From: Lysinibacillus telephonicus
GTDB taxonomy: Bacteria > Bacillota > Bacilli > Bacillales_A > Planococcaceae
DNA length: 64,000 nucleotides
Assembly (NCBI RefSeq): GCF_003966145.1
Contig: NZ_RXNR01000005.1
Span: 1 to 64,000 of the forward strand
Direction of reading: 5' to 3'
This document shows, piece by piece, positions 29,239-37,894 of the stretch. Both the position numbers and the translations under genes were made by a program. Below the pieces are notes generated by a model, which was given only the letters and a program-made list of their open reading frames with translations, did not search any database and was not told the DNA's origin. The number at the start of each line of letters is the position of its first letter. Positions within the stretch are counted from its first letter, which is position 1.

Positions 29239-30694
29239 TGGAGTTCCTCTCATTATTACGACTTTCATCTTGAGGGTCTAAAAAATTAGGTCTAAATTTA
29301 TATTTATACTTTGGAAGTCTGAATAAAGTTTTTTTCAAATTATTAAAGCTTAAATCTGCTGAAATATTTAAATATGGTACTCCAAATACACGAGTATTCG
29401 CGACATATAGAATGAAAAGATAAAAACAAATAAAAAATCCAAACAATCCTAAAAATGCGGTTACAATTATAAAAAGTATTCGTATTATGATAACAAAGTT
29501 CTCAAATTGTTGGTTTACTAGGGTATAGGATGCAATTGTTGAAGTTGCGATCACTACTACCAATGCCGGGCTTGTAATACCAGAACGAATTGCAGCATCC
29601 CCAATAATTAGTCCGCCAATCACACCGATAATGCCGCCAACTTTTGATGGGAGACGTAAACCAGCTTCTCGGAGTATTTCAAACATCATAAGAATGATAA
29701 GCATTTCTAAAACTGCTGGAAACGGTAATCCAATGTTTGTTATAACAACTGTTGCAAGTAATTGTAAAGGTAATTGATCTTGATGAAAATGTGTCAATGC
29801 AAGCCAAAATGAAGGGAGGAGAATTCCAACTATACCACCAATTAGTCTAATAAATCTTTCAAATGTCCCATAAATAATTGAGCTTTCGTAATCTTCCCCT
29901 GTTTTTAATAAATAAAAAATATTTACAGGTGTAATAACGCCATATGCTACACCGTCAACTAAAATTAAAAACCTTCCGCGAATTAATGATTGTATGGCAA
30001 AGTCAGGTGTTCCCGTATAGTTTGTAGCCGGTAATAGCCAATTTTTTTCGTTTACAAATTCCATTAATGAATCAGCGCTAATAATAATATCTGTATCAAT
30101 TTTTTTTAACTGTTTTTTTAATTCAGTTAAAATATCCTTATTGGCAATATCGTCAAAATAGAGCAGGGCAATTTTCGTTTTAGAACGTCTACCTAGCTCC
30201 ATTTTTTCTACACATAATGAATTTGTTGGAATACGTTTCCGAATGAGCGCAATATTTGTAGCGAGATCCTCGATGAAATTATCTCTAGCCCCTCTCACCA
30301 TTACTTCCATATTTGTTTCTTCGGGATTACGATTCGGTTTTTGTGCTATATTGCAAGAATATAACAACTGAGATTCCTCGAAAAATAGGATGAGATTACC
30401 GTTGAAAACAGCTGTAATGATATCATCATTTTTAGTTAATTTTTTTATTTCTGGAATAGGTAACTGCTCAATAGCTTCTTCAGTGATTGTTTGATTTGAA
30501 GAATTTAGATAAAGATTTTCAATATTAGGAAGAACGACAGTATATAAAATTTGCTGATCAATCATTGATTCACATTTTATTGTAAAAACCTTTGATTGTT
30601 GAAAAAAGTATTCTTGGAATATTACATCTTCAGATTTTTGAAAAAGTTGCTTCAATTTTGTAACCATTGGTAATGATTGTCCAGCTGTGTTCAT
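29231..30694 (-). CDS. Spore germination protein, GerAA family
   Basis: The 487-residue A subunit of a germinant receptor. An N-terminal soluble domain of about 240 residues precedes roughly five to six membrane helices (from about residue 285), including the family signature GIVGILLPSFWLALTHFHQD and PFPAVLEMLIILMMFEILRE. The sequence GRFLILVDGVAYGVITPVN links the two parts. It lies 10 bp after the B gene and overlaps the C gene. Confidence 0.94.
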   Translation of the reverse strand: MNTAGQSLPMVTKLKQLFQKSEDVIFQEYFFQQSKVFTIKCESMIDQQILYTVVLPNIENLYLNSSNQTITEEAIEQLPIPEIKKLTKNDDIITAVFNGNLILFFEESQLLYSCNIAQKPNRNPEETNMEVMVRGARDNFIEDLATNIALIRKRIPTNSLCVEKMELGRRSKTKIALLYFDDIANKDILTELKKQLKKIDTDIIISADSLMEFVNEKNWLLPATNYTGTPDFAIQSLIRGRFLILVDGVAYGVITPVNIFYLLKTGEDYESSIIYGTFERFIRLIGGIVGILLPSFWLALTHFHQDQLPLQLLATVVITNIGLPFPAVLEMLIILMMFEILREAGLRLPSKVGGIIGVIGGLIIGDAAIRSGITSPALVVVIATSTIASYTLVNQQFENFVIIIRILFIIVTAFLGLFGFFICFYLFILYVANTRVFGVPYLNISADLSFNNLKKTLFRLPKYKYKFRPNFLDPQDESRNNERNSND

Positions 30695-30704
30695 TAATGT
30701 TTCA

Positions 30705-31826
30705 CTACCTTCTGTTTAGTTTTATCTTGGACGTTGGACGAGTCTTTTTGTTATTCTTTTTACTGAATGCAGCAATTCCTCCTAATATAAGAGAAAGAGT
30801 AAAGAAATAAATCAATGTTGTAATTAGCATTCCACCACTGTTTAAATCAATAAACAAATTGTCATCTAATAAAAAGATGATTAAGCTAATAATGAAAAAA
30901 GGAGGAGCTAAATAAGACCATATTTTTTTTCTGTTTCCAGTTATATTTAATATGTCCGCTGCAATGAATAATAATAACCCAACTCGAATAAATGTACCTG
31001 TTAACCATTGATAAATTGATAAGAAATCCACATGTTCAATGAAACGACCAATTGTAACAAGTGACCATTCTTCATAAGCAGGATATCGTTGCTTAGTTGC
31101 TTCTTCTGGTCCAAATGCTGTAATTGCAACTATGAGTGGTCCCAATGTTAACCCCATTAAAATAAAGACCATAATTGCAAGATGATACCATTTGAATTTT
31201 TGTTTAAAATGATGCTGCAGAAAAAGAAGTAAAGTTAACTCAATAAATCCAGAAACCGGATACACTATTCCTTTTATGACAGGCAATAAACCATCTTCAA
31301 ATAAAGGAAACAGGTAATTGTAATCTTTCACTTGAATATTTGCAAAAGCGACAAAAAAACCAAAGACCACAACAAAAAATAATACAAAAGCATTCACAAT
31401 AACAAGTGTTACAATGTTTGTAGAAACGAGTAATAGACAAACAATTATATAAATCGATAATAGTAACAGGGGAGGTGTTTGAACTAAAAATGTTGTAGAA
31501 ATCCATAAAACGGTTTCACGCATCGTGAATGCAGCTAAAATAAATAGAAATAGCACAGTGCTGTATAAAATAATAGATGAGCCTATTTGACCTATTTTTT
31601 CCTTTAACCAATGCTTAATTGGTTGCTGATTTGATTTATTTTGTATATAGATAATTAAAAATAGCCATGGTAACATACATAAAACTGCCAATATAACAGA
31701 AGCCCATCCATCTCTTTTTACATTGTCTATAATAGGTGGTAGGATGGTCACGTGATTTTTCAACCCAATAAATGTCATAACTAAAAAAACAACATGTAAA
31801 ATACTAATTTTCCCAACCCTACTCAT
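30705..31826 (-). CDS. Spore germination protein, GerAB family permease
   Basis: The 373-residue B subunit, an amino-acid permease-like membrane protein with about ten helices that holds the germinant-binding site in the GerA family. N-terminus SRVGKISILHVVFLVMTFIG and loops such as WISTTFLVQTPPLLLLS fit this. It is the first gene, so the operon order is B-A-C rather than the usual A-B-C or A-C-B. Ligand specificity cannot be read from the sequence. Confidence 0.92.
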   Translation of the reverse strand: MSRVGKISILHVVFLVMTFIGLKNHVTILPPIIDNVKRDGWASVILAVLCMLPWLFLIIYIQNKSNQQPIKHWLKEKIGQIGSSIILYSTVLFLFILAAFTMRETVLWISTTFLVQTPPLLLLSIYIIVCLLLVSTNIVTLVIVNAFVLFFVVVFGFFVAFANIQVKDYNYLFPLFEDGLLPVIKGIVYPVSGFIELTLLLFLQHHFKQKFKWYHLAIMVFILMGLTLGPLIVAITAFGPEEATKQRYPAYEEWSLVTIGRFIEHVDFLSIYQWLTGTFIRVGLLLFIAADILNITGNRKKIWSYLAPPFFIISLIIFLLDDNLFIDLNSGGMLITTLIYFFTLSLILGGIAAFSKKNNKKTRPTSKIKLNRR

Positions 31827-32053
31827 ACAATCCCCCTAAAACTAATTAGTTAATTATTAGTTTTGACATAATTGCAGAAAATTAGTATTAATTTGGAGAT
31901 GAAAAGTCAGGACAAAGCAAAAAACATCCTTTTTTTAGATAAGAAAAAGCTCGTGGTACTTTATTTTGGAAGAAACTTCAAAGAAACGTACGTTGTGGGA
32001 ATGTGTGATGCTTTTTAAATAATTTTTAAGCACCTATTCAAGAAGAAAGGTGA

Positions 32054-32173
32054 GGTAAACTCGCTCCAATTATAGAATTAAGTCGTGATAAGTTATTTTT
32101 GAGGAAAGATGTAGAGCGTCGTAAAGATGAATCAAAAGAGTTACATTCTAAGTACAGACCTTATGATGAATAA
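32054..32173 (+). pseudogene. C-terminal coding remnant, identity unknown
   Basis: About 39 codons, beginning after a TGA at about 32051 with GKLAPIIELSRD and ending in HSKYRPYDE and TAA. There is no start codon with a ribosome binding site. The charged, non-repetitive sequence looks like a genuine protein end. I do not recognise the family. Confidence 0.4.
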
Positions 32174-32182
32174 ATGAAAAAG

Positions 32183-32215
32183 GACCACCCTCCACAATCG
32201 ATGGAAAAGGCGGTC
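32183..32215 (-). terminator. Terminator of the tail/lysis module
   Basis: Minus-strand GACCGCC ... GGTGGTC stem after the amidase stop, then TTTTTC. Confidence 0.82.
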
Positions 32216-32223
32216 TGATTTGG

Positions 32224-32982
32224 TTATTTTTTTAACTGCGGATCAATGATTGCTTTTAACGCAAGTCCTTTGTAATCGTCTTCTGTCATTTCACGATTTT
32301 CATGTTTTTGACGCCAACTTTCATGAGCACCTGCTTTAATAGCGGCTTCCACAATCATAGTTAAGCGGGCTTTACTATTTAGCGTTAATTCTGTTTCAGC
32401 TTTTAAAGAGGGGCTACTAAATGACATTATTTCATCGCTTTCCTTTGCATTTGCGTTCAAAGACTTACCAACGAATTCCGCTAAACATTCGGCAATTGCA
32501 TAGCAGATTTCCTCGAATTTCCGTTTGTAAATGGCTGTGTCAGCTGCAGAGGAAACAAAGCATACTTCGATAAGTATTGCTGGTTTGTTCGTACCATTTA
32601 AAAAAGCTAAGTCTTTACGCAACTTAGCCCCACGATTGATTAATCCACTTACATCACTGATTGCTTTTGAAATTTTGGCAGCTACATCTTTTATTGTTAG
32701 ATAAAGTACCTCAACACCTACCCCTCTATCAGTACGACTGGATGAATTAAAATGAATCGATACATCAAGTTCACGGCTAGTTGAGTTGTGTTCATTGACC
32801 AGATATTTTAGGTTTTGTGACTGATTTTTCGATGAGTCGTCTACAACATGATTAGTTGTGATTTTATTTGCTCGTAGTATTTCTACGACTCTTTTAACTA
32901 CTTTTCGCGCTTCTGTTACTTCATCGATTAAATCACTTGCCCCTGTGCCCGGCAACCAGTGTCCTGGACTAATTGTTATCAT
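32224..32982 (-). CDS. N-acetylmuramoyl-L-alanine amidase (endolysin-type)
   Basis: A 252-residue amidase_3 enzyme that would cut the bond between muramic acid and the stem peptide. Zinc ligands: His in ISPGHW (residue ~7), a Glu in the early helix (EVTEARKVV), His in DVSIHFNSS, and the catalytic Glu in AILIEVCFVSS. The C-terminal 60 residues form no known wall-binding repeat. It overlaps the holin gene by 4 bp, the classic lysis-cassette arrangement, and has no signal peptide, so export depends on the holin. Confidence 0.9.
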   Translation of the reverse strand: MITISPGHWLPGTGASDLIDEVTEARKVVKRVVEILRANKITTNHVVDDSSKNQSQNLKYLVNEHNSTSRELDVSIHFNSSSRTDRGVGVEVLYLTIKDVAAKISKAISDVSGLINRGAKLRKDLAFLNGTNKPAILIEVCFVSSAADTAIYKRKFEEICYAIAECLAEFVGKSLNANAKESDEIMSFSSPSLKAETELTLNSKARLTMIVEAAIKAGAHESWRQKHENREMTEDDYKGLALKAIIDPQLKK

Positions 32983-33413
32983 TTTAATTCTCCCTCCTCA
33001 TTGATACCTGTTTTTTCTTTAACTATTTTCAATAAATTTTTTACAAACGGGGGCATTGGAGCTCCCATTTTCACACCATTTTCAGCGATTGAGATAAACT
33101 CGATTGCAATATAAGCAAAGGCTGCACCATCACCGATGTAACCACCCAAAATATCAAAGTCTACATATTGACTTGTCATAAACTCAAGGGCATAAATCAT
33201 TCCGATAAGCACCAAAATATAAAGTTTTCGTACAAATCCAGTCCAACCTACACGACTATTAAGTTCTTTATTTATTCCTGCTGCAACTAGCCCTGTTGTA
33301 TAGTCTGCAAGCATAAATAAAATGAGGATTGACACTGCAACCCCCACTAAGTCAAACATATACGATACAATTGCCCCTAAAATTCCTGTGATTAATGCTA
33401 TTTTATTCTCCAT
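32979..33413 (-). CDS. Phage holin (toxin-secretion/phage-lysis holin family)
   Basis: A 144-residue small membrane protein with three or four hydrophobic segments (about residues 5-40, 64-82, 95-112) and the family string YTTGLVAAGINKELNSRVGW. Its job is to permeabilise the membrane for the amidase. The ATG at 33413 has GTAGGTG about 6 bases upstream; a GTG three codons earlier is less well placed. Confidence 0.9.
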   Translation of the reverse strand: MENKIALITGILGAIVSYMFDLVGVAVSILILFMLADYTTGLVAAGINKELNSRVGWTGFVRKLYILVLIGMIYALEFMTSQYVDFDILGGYIGDGAAFAYIAIEFISIAENGVKMGAPMPPFVKNLLKIVKEKTGINEEGELK

Positions 33414-33441
33414 TTTATACACCTACTTTTACATAAAAATA

Positions 33442-33460
33442 GCACTGCTCGGCACAGTGC
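33442..33460 (-). terminator. Hairpin upstream of the holin gene
   Basis: GCACTG/CAGTGC stem followed on the minus strand by TATTTTT. It may act as an attenuator between tail and lysis genes. Confidence 0.5.
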
Positions 33461-33487
33461 ATTGCTTAGGTCTTGTTCCAATATAAA

Positions 33488-33512
33488 AAGCACTCTCAAA
33501 TGGGAGCGCCTT
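33488..33512 (-). terminator. Hairpin after the small coiled-coil gene
   Basis: Minus strand GCGCTC ... GAGTGC then TTTTTATAT, 7 bases after the stop of the 95-residue gene. Together with 33442-33460 it suggests the lysis genes are expressed by readthrough or from another promoter. Confidence 0.6.
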
Positions 33513-33518
33513 TAAAAC

Positions 33519-33806
33519 TTAAATGTTATATAACTCGTCAACAATTCTCTCAAATGCCTTCAAGTTTCCTATATTTTGAGTCAGTGTAGTTTGTAATTTA
33601 GTTATTTCATCTTTCAGTGATTGAATGTCATGTTCAATAATTAGTTTTGCTGTAGATTCTTCTAACCTAGCGTTTACATCATTTAGAATACCTAATCTTA
33701 TTTCTGATTTTTCAATTTCCTCTTCGTTCTTTTGGAGTTCTACTTTAAAATAATTAACTTTTGATTCATAGTGTTGTCTTTCTGCTAATAAGGTTTCTGC
33801 TAACAT
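33519..33806 (-). CDS. Small coiled-coil phage protein
   Basis: 95 residues, almost entirely one charged helix with heptad character (residues 5-90; many Glu/Lys and Leu/Ile). It sits between the fibre genes and the lysis cassette, a usual location for minor tail or lysis-associated coiled coils. I do not recognise a family. Confidence 0.7.
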   Translation of the reverse strand: MLAETLLAERQHYESKVNYFKVELQKNEEEIEKSEIRLGILNDVNARLEESTAKLIIEHDIQSLKDEITKLQTTLTQNIGNLKAFERIVDELYNI

Positions 33807-33883
33807 ATTTATCCCTTCCTTTCATCATTCCATTTCGACAAAAAGGGAGGAATTCCTTTTAAACATAAAAAATAACGCTAGCT

Positions 33884-34051
33884 TTATGCTGCGTTTTCTG
33901 AATATTTTTGTTCAATTAGTTGAATTAAGTCTGTGTATTCTTCTGGTGTTAATTGATTAACTGCAAACACGGTATTTACACGAGTTGTTACTGCATCTTC
34001 TGTATAAACTTTACCATTAATCATTCTTTTCCAAAGATCGTATGGTCTCAT
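33884..34051 (-). CDS. XkdX-like small tail protein
   Basis: A 55-residue protein with the short pattern WKRMINGKVYTEDAV ... LTPEEYTDLI, like XkdX proteins that follow tail fibre genes in Gram-positive contractile phages (PBSX type). The ATG at 34051 has GGAGG 8 bases upstream and begins MRPYDLWKRM. Function in the family is unclear. Confidence 0.65.
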   Translation of the reverse strand: MRPYDLWKRMINGKVYTEDAVTTRVNTVFAVNQLTPEEYTDLIQLIEQKYSENAA

Positions 34052-34052
34052 C

Positions 34053-34325
34053 TTAATTTCCTCCAATCGTGTTCGTTTCCAGTAATGCTGTTTGGTATTG
34101 AGTTTCTGCTAAAATTTGTTCTTCGATAGTTGGTAGTTCTTGCGCTTGAGTTGGTTCTGCTGGTTGCGACAAAATAAAATTCTCGCCATCATATGTTGCT
34201 CCTAATAAGCTGTCGGGGTTTTCGTGTTCCGATACATCAATTAAGTTTTCACCCTCTAATTCACCTGCTGGGTAGGTGATAGCTACTACTTTATTTTGCT
34301 TATTCAATTGAGCGTAGGTATACAT
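34053..34325 (-). CDS. Small tail-associated protein, function unknown
   Basis: 90 residues, beginning YTYAQLNKQNKVVAITYPAG. Proteins with this 'X-query-then-NKV(V)' start commonly sit between fibre and lysis genes in Bacillus and Lactobacillus phages. The gene ends one base before the XkdX-like start, so the two are probably translationally coupled. Confidence 0.65.
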   Translation of the reverse strand: MYTYAQLNKQNKVVAITYPAGELEGENLIDVSEHENPDSLLGATYDGENFILSQPAEPTQAQELPTIEEQILAETQYQTALLETNTIGGN

Positions 34326-34344
34326 ATTTTCTTTCCTCCTCTAA

Positions 34345-34842
34345 CTAATAAAATTCAACAACTTGCCATTCTATAGTAATAGTACTAGGATACTCACAAG
34401 TAAATGTAATAGTTGTAGAATTGGTTATTCTTGCAGTAGTGTTACCATTATATGCATCATAACCACCCCTACCTCTACCAATAGTAATTAAAAGACTCTT
34501 ATTAAGATTTACTGCTGATATTGTTGTTGTAATTGTCGTACTAGAAGTGCTACTAAATGTTACTGTCCCTCTCTGTACGTTCTTCACAGCACCCGAAGAA
34601 GCTTTAATAGTTGCAACATCCGACTTAATTGCATTTACATTCGTATTTATCGTATTAACATTCGTATTTATCGTATTAACATTCGTATTCATCGTGTTAG
34701 TTCGAGTATCTAACGTATCGACTTTGGTTTTAACACTGTCAACAACTGTCTTAATACTATCAACAACCGTTTTTGTAGCGTCTACGACTGCTTTTATGGC
34801 ATCTTGCATTGCCTTTGTTGCTAAATCAATAATAGTAGCCAT
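34345..34842 (-). CDS. Second tail fibre / receptor-binding protein, repeat-containing
   Basis: A 165-residue protein with an N-terminal long helix built from heptads (residues 1-80), including three 7-residue repeats of the NTNVNTI kind encoded by 21-bp tandem repeats at 34637-34699, then a Thr/Ser-rich beta-structured C-terminal half (SSTTITTTISAV, TARITNSTTITFTC). This is the plan of a trimeric fibre or spike tip. It follows the main fibre gene by an ATGA-type 1-bp overlap, so the two may assemble together. The binding target is unknown. Confidence 0.7.
   Translation of the reverse strand: MATIIDLATKAMQDAIKAVVDATKTVVDSIKTVVDSVKTKVDTLDTRTNTMNTNVNTINTNVNTINTNVNAIKSDVATIKASSGAVKNVQRGTVTFSSTSSTTITTTISAVNLNKSLLITIGRGRGGYDAYNGNTTARITNSTTITFTCEYPSTITIEWQVVEFY
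34637..34699 (-). repeat. Three 21-bp tandem repeats in the fibre gene
   Basis: Units at 34637-34657, 34658-34678 (identical) and 34679-34699 (two differences), in frame and encoding NTNVNTI-like heptads of a coiled coil. Copy-number change would alter shaft length by 7 residues without shifting the frame. Confidence 0.85.
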
Positions 34843-35468
34843 TACTCAACAACCTCCTCGTACCAAATTTGTGGTTCGCCAGCTGCTGATAAAGAAAATC
34901 CCCAGCGGTATAACACACTTTCATGCACGAATGTGTTAATATTTTTTATTTCTTGTTTTATCTCATTTATCTGTAATAATATTTCTCTCTCTAGATTTTG
35001 CAATTCAGCTACGCTTGCAAATACCAAAGAAGTGTCGATTTTTGCTGTGACGTTTGTTGCATTGCCAACAATTGTAACAATATCTAGGTTACGTTCAATA
35101 ATGTCCGTTCCGCCACCTGCAGGAATATATTCTGCTAGTGCACCTGCGTTTGCGTAACAGTATAAAATTTCTCCTAGATCTGGATCCTGGGCAAATACCC
35201 CGATTTCTCTAAAATAAAATCCTTCAGTCAAATCATTATTGGACCAAGTCGTTCCGACTGTAGCTTTGCCATCCGATTGTACTTTTAGCTTTGAAATGCT
35301 TAGTGATTTCTTTTCACTTATAAGTCCGTTCAAAGCCAAAATTGGTGTAGAGCCTAATTGACCATCACCCATTGCGATTCTTGTGTAGTGTAAATTAACA
35401 CCTGTTTGAGCTTTTGATTGAAGGAGTTTACCTTTATTAGTAAAAATTAATCCTCCGAATGCCCCCAT
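34842..35468 (-). CDS. Tail fibre protein (tail-collar fibre family, gpH-like N-terminus)
   Basis: A 208-residue fibre protein. The N-terminal 130 residues match the phage tail-collar/DUF3751 baseplate-attachment domain (FGGLIFTNKGKLLQSKAQTG, then GFYFREIGVFAQDPDLGEILYCYAN), and residues about 140-190 form a coiled coil. The protein is short because the receptor-binding region is evidently carried by the next gene. It is placed directly after the gpI homologue, as in P2. Confidence 0.88.
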   Translation of the reverse strand: MGAFGGLIFTNKGKLLQSKAQTGVNLHYTRIAMGDGQLGSTPILALNGLISEKKSLSISKLKVQSDGKATVGTTWSNNDLTEGFYFREIGVFAQDPDLGEILYCYANAGALAEYIPAGGGTDIIERNLDIVTIVGNATNVTAKIDTSLVFASVAELQNLEREILLQINEIKQEIKNINTFVHESVLYRWGFSLSAAGEPQIWYEEVVE

Positions 35469-35470
35469 AC

Positions 35471-36037
35471 TTAATTCACCTGCCCATAAACTTCATGTAT
35501 TCCTTGGTGTACTATTCCAGCAAGCTTAAAGTCCATCTGCTCAGTTTGAAGAATAATAACACTATCTAAATGCGATCTAGTATTTTTCACAGTATTCAAT
35601 GCTCGTAAAAATTCCTCAGCTCGCTCTTGAGTTACAGATTGATTACTTGTGACTACTCTGAATCGGTACGGATTACCGCCATAATCAAACCATTCTTCGA
35701 CAGTGCCTTCATCAAAGAGCGTTTCTATTAAAATCTCGACTGCTGCAGGTGTACCTTTAATTTGATGGATATAGACACTCTCTTTAATTAATTTTCTCTT
35801 TGTCTCGATATCTAGTGATCTATCGTAAAAATCGACATGAAAAAAATAAGCAACGTGGTCTAACACGTCACTTTCTAACTGATCTATTCGAGGTAAAATC
35901 AAAGATTTATCAACAGCATTTACAACCACAGAGAAACCTAAATCCACCGCTTTTGAAGCAGCAATAATATCAGGATCATTTTTTAGACTTTCAGGAAGAA
36001 GGTCCATTAATTGAACTTCATAAATGGTTTTACTCAT
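35471..36037 (-). CDS. P2 gpI-like baseplate protein
   Basis: 188 residues of the tail protein I family (baseplate wedge). Landmarks: SLKNDPDIIAASKAVD near the N-terminus, FHVDFYDRSLDIETKRKLI and IHQIKGTPAAVEILIETLF, the usual gpI signature. Start at 36037 with GGAGGT upstream inside the end of the gpJ gene (8-bp overlap). Confidence 0.92.
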   Translation of the reverse strand: MSKTIYEVQLMDLLPESLKNDPDIIAASKAVDLGFSVVVNAVDKSLILPRIDQLESDVLDHVAYFFHVDFYDRSLDIETKRKLIKESVYIHQIKGTPAAVEILIETLFDEGTVEEWFDYGGNPYRFRVVTSNQSVTQERAEEFLRALNTVKNTRSHLDSVIILQTEQMDFKLAGIVHQGIHEVYGQVN

Positions 36038-37205
36038 CCTCAAAACCTCCAAATGTCACTGTTTTTATATTGGCCACGGCCACTTGATTATCGTTCAATG
36101 TCATGTATGTTGGAGAAACAATTTCAACTCGTTTAGCTCCTCGCTGTTGTTTATTATCCTGTGTACCTACAAAAATCATTTTTGCTATTGCCTCGGATGG
36201 ATTTATATCCCTTCCTATTTTTGAGCGTTGCCAAATGATGTAGTCATCAGTTGCAGCTTCCACTCTATTTCTCAAATCTTGCTCTACGCTGATATCTGAA
36301 GAGTTAAGATAGTAAACCACATCTAAATCGTAATTGACAATCTCCGGTGCCCCTACCTGCACTTTATCAGTTAAAGGTCTTCTGTTTTTGGCGCTTAAAT
36401 ATTCAAGTAGTCCATCTAAAAATGTTTGATCGGGAATTTGACCGTATTGCAAAAGAACTCGAATATCTATAACACCATCGCTAGGGGAAGTTACTTTAAC
36501 ATCTGCAACCAGCGGACTATATTGCCTTACAAAATATTCATATGCCCCCTCTGGACCAGCTGTCGAAAAACCTTCGGGAGCAAGATGAATTCTATTTTTA
36601 TAATTTTCTTCACTTTCTTCCTCTACTCCACCGCCACTAGTTTCGATATTTTCAACAGTTGCATTGTAAGGTAAAGGATCTACTAAAATATTAATTTGCC
36701 CTGGGGTGAAATCATTTCCTATAGTTCCTGGCTGAGTGCACTCTGTTAAAACGTCAACAAACGTTGCACCTGCTGGGATAACAGTATTCTCTTTCGTAGC
36801 AAAATAAATCTCATTACCAGGACTTACCCTTGTACCTGCAGGGATTGTTTCATCAGTCGGCCGCGCACTACTTAATACAAATCGCATTAAAACTTTAGCA
36901 GCTCGCGCTTCTAGTTGATCAGTTCTGAAAAAAGCACCAAGGTTCTTTAAGTTCGCTCCTCGAGCATATTTCAATAGATTTTGTTTAGCTGTATCATTCA
37001 GCATAACTCTCAATTGCATTTCTTTTAATGCTTGTGAGTACAAAAAAATTCGAATCGGATCCCCAGGGTAAAGTTTTTTCACTTCCCCCGTCTGCTCAAA
37101 ATAAGCAGCTTCATAACCAGCAATTGCATCATTAAGAATTTGGTTAACATCTGTTTCAATAAAATTCACTTCTGGTAAATCGTTAAGATTAAGGGACAAT
37201 TTCAA
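36030..37205 (-). CDS. P2 gpJ-like baseplate wedge protein
   Basis: 391 residues of the baseplate J family, the main component of the baseplate wedge in contractile tails. Landmarks: AARAAKVLMRFVLS, GTRVSPGNEIYFATKEN and GGGVEEESEENYKNRIHLAPEG, a typical gpJ segment. Overlaps the gpW-type gene by 17 bp. Confidence 0.94.
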   Translation of the reverse strand: MKLSLNLNDLPEVNFIETDVNQILNDAIAGYEAAYFEQTGEVKKLYPGDPIRIFLYSQALKEMQLRVMLNDTAKQNLLKYARGANLKNLGAFFRTDQLEARAAKVLMRFVLSSARPTDETIPAGTRVSPGNEIYFATKENTVIPAGATFVDVLTECTQPGTIGNDFTPGQINILVDPLPYNATVENIETSGGGVEEESEENYKNRIHLAPEGFSTAGPEGAYEYFVRQYSPLVADVKVTSPSDGVIDIRVLLQYGQIPDQTFLDGLLEYLSAKNRRPLTDKVQVGAPEIVNYDLDVVYYLNSSDISVEQDLRNRVEAATDDYIIWQRSKIGRDINPSEAIAKMIFVGTQDNKQQRGAKRVEIVSPTYMTLNDNQVAVANIKTVTFGGFEDE

Positions 37206-37491
37206 TCACCACCTTAGGAAAAATCTTGCCGTTTTTAGGATTAACCTCAAAATTCACCTCTTTTACACTTGCTCTCGGTTCATATTTTTCTGTTTTTTCC
37301 GTATATTCGACTATCAATCTACCTTGAGCAAGAGGTATTGGTGCATCCAACAATTCTATGTTTATGCCGAAATCTCTATCAAATGGGACAGTACCTGCCG
37401 GAGTTGTGTAAAGTGTTTTTAAATTTTGATAGATTTCCGTATTTCCCTCAGCTCCAAAATCTATATTTACCAATGTATAATCTATCATCAT
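37189..37491 (-). CDS. P2 gpW / T4 gp25-like baseplate protein
   Basis: 100 residues of the gp25/gpW fold, the baseplate protein that contacts the inner tube and the wedge. The conserved PFDRDFGINIELLDAPI and the C-terminal beta segments match this family. Overlaps the gpU gene by 4 bp (ATGA). Confidence 0.9.
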   Translation of the reverse strand: MMIDYTLVNIDFGAEGNTEIYQNLKTLYTTPAGTVPFDRDFGINIELLDAPIPLAQGRLIVEYTEKTEKYEPRASVKEVNFEVNPKNGKIFPKVVIEIVP

Positions 37492-37886
37492 AATCTCTCC
37501 ACATACTCTTCTAATTCGATATCAACTTTGCCTGTGACAACTTCACCTTTATTCAGTATGACTCCCCACATTTGAGAAACAGACTTCACTACCCATTTAT
37601 CAACACCTATCCTTTTATTTCCAATGACAAACGTTTCAGCAGTGCCAGATCTAGCCTTAATTAACCATCTATTCATCTCATCGCGTGGATGTACTCCATA
37701 TTGCCCATTGAGGTTTACCGTAAATGAAACCGTATCTAAGTCCGGACCTATAAATTCAGATGTCGGCTTTTTCCCAATAACTTCATGTTTAGCCCACCTA
37801 CTGGCAGTACTTCGCTGTAATTCCGAAAAAGTTAAAATACGAGAGTTACTTGTTTCAAAAACTATATCTCCATAAAATCCAATCAT
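37488..37886 (-). CDS. P2 gpU-like tail terminator protein
   Basis: 132 residues of the P2 gpU family, which caps the tail tube at its end. The N-terminus MIGFYGDIVFETSNSRILTF is characteristic. Confidence 0.93.
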   Translation of the reverse strand: MIGFYGDIVFETSNSRILTFSELQRSTASRWAKHEVIGKKPTSEFIGPDLDTVSFTVNLNGQYGVHPRDEMNRWLIKARSGTAETFVIGNKRIGVDKWVVKSVSQMWGVILNKGEVVTGKVDIELEEYVERL

Positions 37887-37894
37887 AAAATCAC

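Larger units (their letters stand above)
31827..32223. other. Gap between ger operon and tail module, with a decayed coding fragment
   Basis: Holds the ger upstream region and the tail-module terminator (32183-32215). On the plus strand a frame from about 32054 to 32173 ends SKELHSKYRPYDE and has a codon pattern of a real C-terminus, but has no start; it is flanked by AT-rich, non-coding bases. It may be a host gene broken when the phage region arrived. Confidence 0.55.

Noticed and set aside
34637-34699. CRISPR-like repeat in the fibre gene
   Set aside because: Units are contiguous and in frame inside a coiled-coil coding region.
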